NCBI RefSeq assembly: GCF_907163085.1
Contig: NZ_CAJQTX010000013.1
Location: 1 to 37,045 of the forward strand
Length of the DNA: 37,045 nucleotides
From: Candidatus Accumulibacter sp. ACC003
GTDB lineage: Bacteria; Pseudomonadota; Gammaproteobacteria; Burkholderiales; Rhodocyclaceae
Direction of reading: 5' to 3'
Under the pieces are notes generated by a model. The model saw nothing but the letters and a program-made list of their open reading frames with translations. It was not told the origin of the DNA and did no database searches. The translations under genes were made by a program, and so were the position numbers. Numbering within the stretch: position 1 is the stretch's first letter; each line of letters starts with the position of its first letter. Positions 15,047 to 24,311 of this stretch are shown piece by piece.

Positions 15047-18000
15047 TTACGCATCAGGGGACGAACGCAACACCACCCGAAAGCCGATGAAGTAGCTACG
15101 GGAGCCGGGAACGAGGCAGCCGCGAAAGGCGCAGCGGGCGCTGCTACGGTTGAAGTTCCACGAGCCGCCGCGAACGACCCGCTTGATGTCGTTCGCAGCG
15201 TCAAGTGCCTCGCGTTTGCGGTCGTCGAAGGGGTAGGGATAGCCGAAGTCAGGCTTCTCCCAGTCCGTTCCCCAGACGCTACGCGTCGATTCAAATACGT
15301 TGCCAATCATGTCGTATAGGCCAAGATCGTTGGCCGGAAAACAGCCGACGCCCGACGTATCGCCAATCTCCGAGTCATCATAGTTAGCCCGAGCCGGGTC
15401 GGCGTCATTGCCCCATGAAAACAGCGCATCCCGCACCCCACCGCGCGCAGCTTTCTCCCACTCCAGTTCGCTGGGCAGCGCAACTCGCCAGTGGCGCTCG
15501 CGTACGAGCATGGTCGCGTCACGTCCCTCGAACAGCGGCGAGCGGGCAAGCATCTGGTTCAGCCAGTTGCCGTAGGCGATCGCCTCGTGCCAGCCCACGT
15601 AGCGCACCGGTCGGCTGTCCGCGTCACGCAAAGCGTCAGCATCGCCGATCTCGTATTGTGTCGCCTCGACGAAGGCGCGGAACTGTGCAACGGTGACCGG
15701 GTAGCGCGCGATAAGGAACTCGGGCGTTGGCGTGGGCGCATCATTGATTTCGTAATTGTCTACTTCGCTGCCGGTGACCTTCCCGACCCGCTTTGCGTCC
15801 GCCTTGCGCGTGCCGATCCTGAACTCCGAATCCGCCGCAATGCGCAGGAAGCCGAGCATCTCGTCGGCCGGTAGCCAAAAGCGCTGCGGGTCAAAACGCG
15901 GATCGCCCAGGGCCGCCAGAACCTCGCCCGCACGAGCGCGCACGAGCGGTGTCGCGCCGAGCAGCGTCGTCTCGTCGCCGAGCAATTCGACGATCCGCCG
16001 CGCGCAATCAGCGCGGGTCGCTTCGCCGCATTCGCGCCATTCCAGCGCCGCCGAATCCGCCAGTTCGGCGGCCGAGAACTGCGCATTCGGCTCGTCACCG
16101 GCTCTGGCCAGCGCGCCGAGTAGATCGCGTGCCGGCCTGGCAGCGTTGCTGGCCCAGTAACCAGCCAGCAGCAGGATCGGCTCGCGCCACCACGGATCGG
16201 CGAGGCGATCACCGAGAACGGCCAGGATCGCTTCACGGCCCTCGCCGCCGGTCACTTCGCGCAGGTAGCGCGCCACCAGGAATTCCTGCAAAGCCAGATG
16301 AATGAAGCGATAGGCACCCTGGCGCTCCTCCAGTACGCTGCCGCGATGGCGGGCGTGGCTGAGGAAGTGCTCGATGTGCGGCTTGAATTCGCTCTCCTCG
16401 CACAAGACTTTCTGCAGCGCGCGTTCGCCGATCTCGCGCCCCTGGTCACGCCCTTGCTGGTGCATGTGGAAAGCGAGATGCTGAGCCATGTCGCGAAACA
16501 CTTTCCAGTCGCTTGCCAGCTCGCGGATGTCGGCCTGCTCGCGCCCGTAGTCGACTTGCAGCAGGGCACTGATCGCCTTGTCGAAGAGCTCGGCGCGCCC
16601 GTCAGGGAGCGTGCGGTTGTTCACATGCACGATCAACAGCAGGCGCACCATCAGCGGACTGTCCACCAGCACGTGAGCATCGTCGCCGAGGCGCGCGCGG
16701 CGCTCTTCTTCGAGCCGCTGAATGCCGCCCAAGAGCTCCTCTACGCGCTCGTTGCGCAAATCGGCGTCCTGAGGGTGGATACAGGCGTAGGCCTGCCGCA
16801 CCATCGGTACGACGTGTTGCTCGAAATCGAGCGGCTGCACGGCAATCTCACGGAATTTCACACCGAGTGCGGTGCCGCCACTGCGGTAGGCGATGGTGCG
16901 GCAGGTGACGACGACGCGCATGCGCTCCTGGCCACTGACCAGTTCTTCGACCGACGCACGCACTTCGGCGCGCTCTGCTTCATTGGCGACCTCATCGAGC
17001 CCGTCGAGCAGCAGGATCACCGGCCGCCCATCCCTGAGGAGTTGCACGAAGAAATCGTCGGGCAGATCGACGTCGGCCTGCTTCCTGATCAGGTGATACG
17101 AGATGAAGTGCGCCAGCGTTCGCGCGCGCGCCCCCCGCGCTGGCCGGCAGCTCGCGGCGAAAGCGGGCGAACGACGCCAGCGGCACGAAGATCGGCAAGG
17201 GCAGTTCGCTGCCAGCAGCCACCGCCAAACCGAGGCGCGACTGCGCCGGCTCTGCCTGACCGGTGAGCAGCGACGAGGCCAGCGCCCACGCCATGTGCAG
17301 CAACACCGTCGTTTTTCCCGAGCCCGGCCCGCCGATGATTACCAGGCGATTGCCAAGACCGAGCACCTCGTTGAGGTCGATATCGCTGTCGCGCTCATCG
17401 GCTTCTGTGTCCTCGCCAGCGTCGCCGCTGCTGCGGGCACGGCGCGACGCTACGACTCGGTCCTGCGCGTCACCGGGCCGCGGGATCGGCCGCGCACGTA
17501 GTGGTACATAAGCGGCCTCCAGCGGCAAGGACACCACCAGCGCGCCACCAGCGCGTTCGATGCCGCGCAGCTCAATGGACTCCGTATGGCTGCGCAACCA
17601 GCGCAGATAGCCGTCGACCGGGTAGGTCCTGCCGGCGATCGCGCCAGCATCGCCGCTGGGTGGCTTTTGCGACTGCTGCGACGCGAATCCGATCGAGCCG
17701 CTTGCTACCAGCTTATCCAGTTGTTGATTGAACTCATGCTTCAGCTGGTCCATGTTCGTGTAGACGGTCGGGAAGTGCTCCAGGACCTTGAGCTTGTCCT
17801 CAAACGCCCACAGGCTTGCCAGATCCTCCCGGTTGACGCTGGTGGAACTGAACTGCACATCCTTGAAATAGGTGAAGATCAAGGGCCTGCCGCTGGCCTT
17901 GAATTGCGCGTGGGCCGTCTCGAATTCTTCGGCCGAGTAGCGACCAACCTTGCTCCCGAACAGCATCACAAAAAGATCGCATTCGCGAATCGCCTGGTTG

Positions 18001-18179
18001 TACTCGTCCTGCAGCCGAGTCTTCGACATGGCATTAAGAAAGTCTTCCCAGAGCACCACATCTATGACGACGCCCCGAGGGCGCAATTCCTTGCTCTTGC
18101 GGGCGATGGAGAGCTCAAACTCCTTCCGCTCGTCGCAGAATTCGGAGGACGAGGCAAGAAAGAGTTTGTTGGTGGTCAT
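15047..18179 (-). CDS. DUF4062/TIR-like - NACHT - FGE-sulfatase STAND protein (one frameshift)
   Basis: About 1044 aa after repair. Residues 4-108 are the same Rossmann-like DUF4062/TIR-like domain as in the gene at 20264 ('LWEDFLNAMSKTRLQDEYN', 'CDLFVMLFGSKVGRYS'). A NACHT NTPase follows, with Walker A GGPGSGKTT at 283-291 and Walker B 'VILLLDGLDE' about 100 residues later, then a helical region containing 'FIHLALQEFLVARYL'. The last 230 residues are an FGE-sulfatase domain with C-type lectin fold ('VRYVGWHEAIAYGNWLN', 'GGSWNFNRSS', 'IGFRVV'). The frame breaks in the C6 run at 17131-17136. The layout is effector, switch, sensor, as in bacterial NACHT defence proteins. Codons at 15086-15160 look like a hypervariable region. 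The ATG at 18177-18179 aligns with the start of the intact paralogous domain. Confidence 0.82.
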
Positions 18180-18567
18180 CGTGAGGGTTCCGTTTAGGCG
18201 GTTCGCGGGACAGTATAGCCAAGCTAGCCGGAGGGAAAACGCTCGATGCCGCCGATACGACCTTTCCCGCCGGCAATAGAACGATCCACGCTGGCGGTCG
18301 AACGATGCGGCTCGGGCGCCGTGACGGCGAATGGCTGCACCGCCAAACCGCTGGCCACGATCGTCGTCAAAAACCGCGTGCGGATAATGCAAGCGTACGA
18401 TGAACGCCACAGGCACTACGCCGCCAACACGACCAACGCCGCGCTGGAGCCTGCTGACCACGCGCAGCGCCGAAATGACTTGACCACTACACTGGCTGCC
18501 GCCGGCCGGTCAAGCAGTGCCGCTTCCAGCAAAACAGGCGGTTCGCGTTGCGGAAAGGCGGATTGAC
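18180..18567. other. Intergenic region without a recognisable gene
   Basis: This 388-bp stretch lies between the NACHT start and the Fic stop. Open frames exist on both strands (for example 18246-18566), but none has a Shine-Dalgarno, a recognisable domain or plausible composition. The minus-strand frame running into the NACHT gene from 18461 looks like read-through of non-coding DNA. Confidence 0.5.
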
Positions 18568-19752
18568 TCATGCGCTCTCTTCGACACCGGGACCGCAGTC
18601 GTTGAAAAGCGCGATGTAGGGTGCATAACGGAAACGCCGGTTGCGTGCATAGCCCGTCATCTCGCTGAGCACACCCAGTTCGACCAGGCGGGAAACGAGA
18701 TTATTGGCCGCGGGGTAGGTGGTGCCGGTCATCTGCTGGATATCGTTCACGGCGACGATCGGCCGGTCGAACAAGGACTCCAGGACCTTATGACCGCTAC
18801 CGGCCGCTCGGCCCAGCCGATCTGCAATCGCGGCGCGGTGCTGCTCGCGCAGTAGGAGGATACGCCGCGCGGTTTCAACCGCCTCACCCCCCACCTCGAT
18901 GACGCCGCGCAGAAAGAACCCCAGCCAGGCTTCCCAGGCGCCGCGCTCGCGCACCGCTTGCAGATGCTCGTAGTAAGCCTGTCGATGTCGTTTGAAGTAG
19001 TGCGAAAGGTACAGCACCGGCTTGTGCAGCTCGCCGCACTCGGTGAGAAGAAAGGTGATCAGCAGCCGGCCAACACGCCCATTGCCGTCGAGAAAAGGGT
19101 GGATGGTCTCGAACTGTACATGCGCCAACGCGATCTTGACCAGTGGCGGCAAGCTGTCGTCGGCGTGCAGGAACTTCTCCAGATCACTCAAGGCTTCGGG
19201 AACGACGTGATGCGGCGGCGGCACGAAGCTCGCCGTGCTGAGCGTGCAGCCCGCGGAGCCGATCCAGTTCTGGCTGGTGCGAAGCTCGCCCGGTTGCAGC
19301 TCGCCACCACGCACGCCGTGCATCAGCTCGGCGTGGATCTCGCGGATCAGCCGCACCGAAACCGGCAACTCGCGTAGCCGCGCGAGGCCGTGGTTCATCG
19401 CACGTACATAGTTGATGACCTCATCGACGTCGCGCGGCAGATCCTGGTCGAACATCTGCGCCTCGGCGGCAAGCAAATCTTGTAGCGAGCTTTGGGTGCC
19501 TTCAATCTGGCTGGAGAGCACCGCCTCCTTACGCACGTACATAAAGACGAAGAGGTCGGGGTTCGGCAGCGTCAGCACCGAACCGTCGAGCCGTCCAAGC
19601 GCCCGATCCGCTGCCGACAGCAGACTCGGCAGCTCGCCGGTGAACTCCAATGCCGGCTCTGGCGGAAGACGCGCCGGGATGAAGGCGCGGTAGCCGGTCG
19701 CTTGGCTGATGTAGCGTCCGGCACGCGTCGAGGTTTCGGCACCAATCACCAT
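18568..19752 (-). CDS. Fic family protein (AMPylation domain) with C-terminal winged helix
   Basis: A 394-aa stand-alone Fic protein. The catalytic motif 'HPFLDGNGRVGR' (HPFx[D/E]GNGRxxR) is complete. The inhibitory motif 'SSQIEGT' ((S/T)xxxEG) lies N-terminal to it, which makes it a class II, self-inhibited Fic protein. The last 80 residues look like a DNA-binding winged helix ('VNDIQQMTGTTYPAANNLVSRL'). Such proteins transfer AMP to Tyr/Thr/Ser hydroxyls and are often mobile and autoregulated. A strong Shine-Dalgarno (AGGGAGGG) precedes the ATG at 19752, and an inverted repeat at 19769-19795 lies in the leader. It sits in the accessory island between two conflict-type genes. Confidence 0.92.
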   Translation of the reverse strand: MVIGAETSTRAGRYISQATGYRAFIPARLPPEPALEFTGELPSLLSAADRALGRLDGSVLTLPNPDLFVFMYVRKEAVLSSQIEGTQSSLQDLLAAEAQMFDQDLPRDVDEVINYVRAMNHGLARLRELPVSVRLIREIHAELMHGVRGGELQPGELRTSQNWIGSAGCTLSTASFVPPPHHVVPEALSDLEKFLHADDSLPPLVKIALAHVQFETIHPFLDGNGRVGRLLITFLLTECGELHKPVLYLSHYFKRHRQAYYEHLQAVRERGAWEAWLGFFLRGVIEVGGEAVETARRILLLREQHRAAIADRLGRAAGSGHKVLESLFDRPIVAVNDIQQMTGTTYPAANNLVSRLVELGVLSEMTGYARNRRFRYAPYIALFNDCGPGVEESA

Positions 19753-19768
19753 GCTGTTCCCTCCCTTG

Positions 19769-19795
19769 CATATGGATCTGAATACAGCCCATATG
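19769..19795 (-). promoter_or_regulatory. CATATGG-N13-CCATATG inverted repeat in the Fic promoter region
   Basis: Seven-base arms CATATGG (19769-19775) and CCATATG (19789-19795) flank a 13-bp spacer directly upstream of the fic start. A TATCAT hexamer on the minus strand overlaps the outer arm. The placement suits an operator for the protein's own winged-helix domain; this is inference only. Confidence 0.45.
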
Positions 19796-19836
19796 ATAGG
19801 CAGCGTTTAGCATGGAAGGGAAGCATGATTCTTGTT

Positions 19837-20253
19837 TTAGTTTCGCGACACCATGCCTCCGCCCCCCTCGGATGAAATCGCCGCGCTGGCATCGTTTGAC
19901 CGTTCGCGTTGTCGATGCGGTGGCCGAAAAAAATCAGAGTGTGGAACTGGATTGCCGCGTCGGCTGCGCCTCCTCGCAATGACGGTGTGGGTGCCTGAGG
20001 AGGATGGGTGCCAGATATGGGTCCGCCGGCATGAGGATGCCCTGACGATCTGCGTACCGGTGACTATCGTTCCGGTGACTATCGTTCCTGAGTTGTCGCC
20101 GCCGACCTTCGCGCCGCGCTCGCCGAGTACGTCGCCGCCGCCCTGCGCGAGCGCGCCCGCGGCACTGACGCTGGCGTGCTGGGCGCCCTCGAGTTCGGCG
20201 ACGCGACGCCTCAGCGCCTCGACGTCGTTCAGGTCAATCGGCATCGATGCCAT
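19837..20253 (-). CDS. Truncated conflict-system protein with glycine-rich repeat motif
   Basis: A 138-aa frame starting 10 bp after the stop of the DUF4062-like gene, with GAGGGA overlapping that stop, so it is translationally coupled. The N-terminus has a short heptad helix ('DLNDVEALRRRVAELEG'), then a Gly/Ala-rich stretch ('GALAQGGGDVLGERGAKVGG') like the one at residues 186-208 of the upstream protein. A 15-bp tandem duplication (20057-20086) repeats TIVTG. From about residue 70 the frame runs into the dispersed repeat at 19906-19998 and its sequence becomes basic and unstructured. The original gene was probably longer and lost its 3' end to the repeat. Function unknown. Confidence 0.55.
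   Translation of the reverse strand: MASMPIDLNDVEALRRRVAELEGAQHASVSAAGALAQGGGDVLGERGAKVGGDNSGTIVTGTIVTGTQIVRASSCRRTHIWHPSSSGTHTVIARRRSRRGNPVPHSDFFRPPHRQRERSNDASAAISSEGGGGMVSRN
19906..19998. repeat. Third copy of the dispersed CGTCATTGCGAG-type repeat
   Basis: Homologous to 8248-8341; the core palindromic unit is at 19947-19984. It interrupts the 3' end of the truncated gene at 19837-20253. Confidence 0.7.
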
Positions 20254-20263
20254 CGCCCGTCCC

Positions 20264-21304
20264 TCAGCTGCCGCGCAGCTTATTCAAGACGAACTTCGTC
20301 ACCGGCCCGGCGACACCCGCGAGCAGCGGCGACGCGAAGGCACTGACGATGGCGCCGATCGCTGCCGGCACCATCGCCGCCAGACCTTCAAGGATCTTTC
20401 CGACCTTGTCGTCAGCAGCTTGTGGGCCTTGGGCAAGCTCGGTCTTGAGTTGCCGGACCTGCTGCACGGCCGCAGTTTTCTCGGCGGCTGGCGCGTGCTG
20501 CGCGACGGCGACCAGCAGGGGCGCGAACAGCGCCTCGAGATCGTGCGGCGAAAGGCCGGACTTGATCTGGTCACGGCCAACAAAATCGCCGCCGCCGGTG
20601 TGCACACTGCCGCCAATGTGAGTGCCTCCAGCGGAGTTGGTATGCGACTGCGTGCCGGTGTTGATGTTGCTGCTGTTGTTGCCGCCGACCAGTACCCCCC
20701 CGGCGCCGACGGCTTGCGCGCCGCGCCCCTGCGCGATCGCGCCCGAGCCGGTCAACGTCGCCTGGTAGTTATCACCGGCAGGCGCCGCAGCGGCGCCTTG
20801 CTCGGGCTTGAATTCAATGAATCCAGCAGCGGCCAGCTTGTCGAGTTGCTGGTTGAAATGCAACTTCAGCGCATCGGTATTCTTGTAGGCCGTCTGGAAA
20901 TGGCCCAGCTCTTTCAGCTTGTCCTGGAACGTCCACAGGCTGTTCAGATCGGCTCGGTCGGCGCTGCCGGTGCTGACCTGCGCCTCCCTGAAGTAGGTGA
21001 AGATGAAAGGCTTTTTGGTCGCCTCGAACTGCTTGAAAGCGGTCGCGAACTCTTCTTGGGTGTAGCGGCCGACCTTGGTGCAGAACAGCATGACGAAGAT
21101 ATCGCAGCCGCGAATCGCCTTGTTGTATTCGTCCTGCAGTCGCGTCGGCGACAGCGCGTCGAGAAAATCCTCCCAGACGACGAGTTCCAGGAAGACATCA
21201 CGAGCGACCCAGTCCTTGTTCTTGCGATTGATGAAAATCTCGAATTCGCGCCGGTCGTCGGCGAGTTCCGCTGACGACGCCAGGAAAAGTTTCTTCGTTA
21301 ACAT
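20264..21304 (-). CDS. DUF4062/TIR-like domain protein with Gly-rich repeat and hydrophobic C-terminus
   Basis: A 346-aa protein. Residues 4-108 form a Rossmann-like domain ('FLASSAELADDRREF', 'VVWEDFLDALSPTRLQDEYN', 'CDIFVMLFCTKVGRYT'), the same effector-like domain as at the N-terminus of the NACHT protein. Residues 110-165 are helical. Residues 186-245 carry short glycine repeats ('GSGAIAQG', 'GAGGVLVGG', 'GTHIGGSVHTGGG') that could form a small beta-helix. The last 90 residues are helical with a hydrophobic stretch (310-335) that could enter a membrane. The start at 21304 follows GGAGG at the right spacing; the frame extends upstream to 21370 without a better start. Likely an anti-phage or conflict protein, by domain analogy only. 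Confidence 0.78.
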   Translation of the reverse strand: MLTKKLFLASSAELADDRREFEIFINRKNKDWVARDVFLELVVWEDFLDALSPTRLQDEYNKAIRGCDIFVMLFCTKVGRYTQEEFATAFKQFEATKKPFIFTYFREAQVSTGSADRADLNSLWTFQDKLKELGHFQTAYKNTDALKLHFNQQLDKLAAAGFIEFKPEQGAAAAPAGDNYQATLTGSGAIAQGRGAQAVGAGGVLVGGNNSSNINTGTQSHTNSAGGTHIGGSVHTGGGDFVGRDQIKSGLSPHDLEALFAPLLVAVAQHAPAAEKTAAVQQVRQLKTELAQGPQAADDKVGKILEGLAAMVPAAIGAIVSAFASPLLAGVAGPVTKFVLNKLRGS

Positions 21305-21557
21305 TTTGCCACCTCCGCCAGATTCATTAGGGCCGGGATAGGACTCAAGGCGCCGACCCGATAAGGGCATCGAGCTTCCTTGGCACTGCCGGGAAAGTCG
21401 GCACGGTCGACGGGATCTGGATAGAATGCGCGATCAGCGCCAGCGCTCCCGGCGCCGATCAAGCGACCGCGATCAGGATAGCCGCTTCCATTTCCTTATG
21501 CACGCGGACTTGGCGTCCGCAGCGCACGCCAACGCCTCCCACGAAAGCAGACAAGTC

Positions 21558-21883
21558 ATGGGCAATAACGGCGACGAACCTTTTCTCCAGGCGGCAACGC
21601 GGCTCGGTGATTTCCAGCTGGTGATTGCTCACCAGGCGATCTATTCAAGCGTTGGCGTGAAACTGATCGACAGCGGCGTGCGCGTCGACAGCGGGCTTTA
21701 CGATCGACTGCTCAATCACAAGCTGCGAGTACCGATCGAGAATTGCCTGACGGCAGAGAACAGCGTCACCGTGGACGAGTTACGCGATCACGCCGAGCGC
21801 CTGGTCGCCGAAAGAGCTTTCTACGGCCAGTTGGTTGCCGACCTCGGCGATCGCGCCATCTTGCTGGCCGCCATCGCCAGGAT
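21558..21883 (+). pseudogene. HD-GYP protein copy B, 5' part (interrupted by insertion element)
   Basis: The first 108 codons of a paralog of the gene at 13356 ('ATRLGDFQLVIAHQAIYSS', 'GVKLIDSGVRVDSG'), cut at 21883 by the mobile element. The frame runs 49 bp into the element before a stop at 21932, so at most a 124-aa stub without HD residues is made. The gene resumes at 24312. Confidence 0.88.
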
Positions 21884-24311
21884 CAGACAACCTGATCTCG
21901 GCGCCATGACGTTTGCACGATCGTCATTCTAAATCCGTAGCAGTTCATGAGGTTAGGTTGCCGGACGAGCAGCAGTTCGGGTTTGTGGCGGGGGGGTGTG
22001 TCGGATATTGCGAAGATACCGAGAAAGGTAGATAGTACGCGTTTTTGCTCGGCGCCACGCGGAGCTTGCTGGAGATTCGGATGCCCCAACTGCTGTTGCC
22101 GATTTTTCCTGATGCCGTCACGCCGGTCAAGGAACTGCTGTCTGTCGGGAAAGAGGATGGACAAGTCGTGTATTTCCACGGGGTCCTGCCGGTGTTCAGT
22201 CATGCCGAGGACGATCTGGCGACGTTCCGGATGATTACGGCGCAGTTTATCGCGCAGGGTCATTTACGCGTGGTGGACGTGTCGCGCGCCTTCGGGGTGC
22301 CCGCGTTGAGTGTCAAGCGTGCGTTGAAGCGCTATCGGCAGGAGGGGCCGAAAGGATTCTATGTTCCGCCGCGGCGCCGTGGTCCGGCGGTGCTGACGGC
22401 AGAGGTGTTGAAGCAGGCGCAGGCCTTGTTGGACGAGGGCCAAACGGTACCCAGCGCGGCGGCTGAACTGGGGATCAAAAGCGACACCCTGTCGAAAGCG
22501 GTGCGCGCTGGGCGGCTGCATGTTCCGGCGGCGAAGGGGACCTGCGCGCTCGTCGTGAGCACCAAAAGCGAGCGGAGCGCACTCGACAGCGCCGCCCCGA
22601 TGGGGGTTGGGGCCAGCAACGTGGAAGCCCGGGTGGCGGCTAGCGTGGGTGGGCTGAATGCGGTGCTCCCGCAGTTCCAGTTGGCCGTCGACGTGCCGCG
22701 TGGCGGCGTGTTGTTTGCGCTGCCCGCCTTGCTGGCAGTTGGGCTGCTCGAAGGAGCGGAGGGGCTTCCCCTGCCACCGGGCTACTATGGGATTGACAGT
22801 CTGTTGATGTTGATCGCCTTCATGGCCTTGGCACGGCTGGAATCGGTCGAGTCCCTGCGCACTTGTGCGCCTGGCGAATGGGGCAAACTGCTGGGTCTGG
22901 ATCGGATTCCCGAAGTGCGCACCCTGCGCGAGAAGATTCAGCTCCTGAGTCAGGGTGATCAGGCCGAAAAATGGAGTGCCGATTTGTGTCGGCGCTGGAT
23001 GGCGGCGGCGCCGGCACAAGCGGGCATCCTTTACGTCGACGCGCATGTGCGGGTGTATTACGGCGAGCAGACCAAGCTGCCGCGCCACTACATCGCGCGG
23101 CAGCGGCTGTGCCAGCGGGCGACGGCCGATTACTGGGTCAACGCGATCGACGGGCAGCCCTTCTTTCGGGTCACGCAAGCCGTCGATCCCGGCCTGATCA
23201 AGGTCCTCGAGGGCGAGATTCTACCCCGTCTGGAACGGGATATCCCGGGCCAGCCGAACGCCGAAGTGCTGGCAGCCGAACCGTTGCGCCATCGCTTCAC
23301 CCTGGTTTTCGATCGCGAAGGCTATAGTCCGGAGTTGTTCAAACGCCTGAAGGCTCGTCGCATTGCCTGTCTCTCCTATCGCAAGTACCCCGGTGACGAT
23401 TGGTCAGCCGAGGAGTTTGTCGACGGAACGGTCGAGTTGCGCAGCGGTGAACGGGTACGCATGCAACTCGCCGAACGGGGCACGCTTCTCGGTGGCGTGT
23501 TGTGGGTACGCGAGATACGCAAGCTCTGTCACACCGGTCGCCAGGTCGCCCTGATCAGCACGGATTACCAATCCGGCATAGGGCTCCTGGCGGCCACCCT
23601 GTTCGCCCGGTGGTCTCAGGAAAATTTCTTCAAGTATGCCCGTGAACACTTTGCCCTGGACCGCTTGGCCGACTATCAGACCGAACAAATTCCTGATACC
23701 GCACGCGTCGTTAACCCGGCTCGCAGAACCCTCGACGGCCAGGTGCGCTCGCTGACCAGCAAGCTCAGCCGCCGGCTCGCCCAATTCGGCGCGCTCAACC
23801 TCAACGAGACGATTGACCCCGTGAAAGTCGATGCTTTTGTCGCAAAAAAGGCCGCGGCCCACGACGAGATCGAACATCTGCAAGACGAACTCAAGACCCT
23901 GAAGGAACAACGCAAGGAGACACCCTCTCATCTCGACATTAAGGACTTGCCCGAAGAAAACCGATTTCGCCGGCTGAGCACCCACAGCAAGCAGCTGCTC
24001 GACACGCTCAAGATGATTGCCTATCGCGCCGAAACGGCCATGGCCAACGTCCTGGCACCCTTGCTCGCGCGCCCGGACGAGGCACGCAGCTTGCTACGCG
24101 CGATCTACACGACCGAAGCGGATTTGCTCCCCGACGCTCAGGCTGGAACCTTGACCGTACGCCTGCACCACATGGCCCATGGCGTGTCTGACCGCGCCGT
24201 CCGAAAACTCTGTGACGAGTTGAACTCTACCGAGACTGTCTTCCCACGCTCCAACCTCCGCTTGATCCTGCAACTCGGTACATCGCAAAATCCGTGAGAT
24301 CAGGTTTTCTG
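21884..24311 (+). mobile_element. 2428-bp insertion element with 16-bp terminal inverted repeats
   Basis: The left end CAGACAACCTGATCTC (21884-21899) and the inverted right end CAGAAAACCTGATCTC (24296-24311) match at 15 of 16 bases. The element is flanked by a direct repeat AGGAT (21879-21883 and 24312-24316). Copy A of the HD-GYP gene shows the uninterrupted site (CCAGGATCGGTCTGCC), which confirms the boundaries. It carries one large transposase gene. I could not assign an IS family with certainty. Confidence 0.9.
22081..24297 (+). CDS. Large putative DDE-type transposase (738 aa)
   Basis: The only gene of the insertion element. The N-terminal 170 residues contain two helix-turn-helix-like parts ('VDVSRAFGVPALSVKRALKRY' region and 'SAAAELGIKSDTLSKAV'). 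The middle has probable catalytic acids in 'ILYVDAHVRVYYG' and 'LVFDREGYSPELF', and later 'LISTDYQSG'. The C-terminal part is helical, with a likely coiled coil ('DEIEHLQDELKTLKEQRKE'). The ATG at 22081 is preceded by GGAG; a TTG at 22045 in frame is less likely. The product ends 14 bp before the right terminus. The D-D-E assignment is by eye. Unusually long for an IS transposase. Confidence 0.82.
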   Translation: MPQLLLPIFPDAVTPVKELLSVGKEDGQVVYFHGVLPVFSHAEDDLATFRMITAQFIAQGHLRVVDVSRAFGVPALSVKRALKRYRQEGPKGFYVPPRRRGPAVLTAEVLKQAQALLDEGQTVPSAAAELGIKSDTLSKAVRAGRLHVPAAKGTCALVVSTKSERSALDSAAPMGVGASNVEARVAASVGGLNAVLPQFQLAVDVPRGGVLFALPALLAVGLLEGAEGLPLPPGYYGIDSLLMLIAFMALARLESVESLRTCAPGEWGKLLGLDRIPEVRTLREKIQLLSQGDQAEKWSADLCRRWMAAAPAQAGILYVDAHVRVYYGEQTKLPRHYIARQRLCQRATADYWVNAIDGQPFFRVTQAVDPGLIKVLEGEILPRLERDIPGQPNAEVLAAEPLRHRFTLVFDREGYSPELFKRLKARRIACLSYRKYPGDDWSAEEFVDGTVELRSGERVRMQLAERGTLLGGVLWVREIRKLCHTGRQVALISTDYQSGIGLLAATLFARWSQENFFKYAREHFALDRLADYQTEQIPDTARVVNPARRTLDGQVRSLTSKLSRRLAQFGALNLNETIDPVKVDAFVAKKAAAHDEIEHLQDELKTLKEQRKETPSHLDIKDLPEENRFRRLSTHSKQLLDTLKMIAYRAETAMANVLAPLLARPDEARSLLRAIYTTEADLLPDAQAGTLTVRLHHMAHGVSDRAVRKLCDELNSTETVFPRSNLRLILQLGTSQNP

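Noticed and set aside
20057-20086. Direct repeat as a small CRISPR or attachment site
   Set aside because: Only two adjacent 15-bp units with no spacers, inside a reading frame; a simple tandem duplication.
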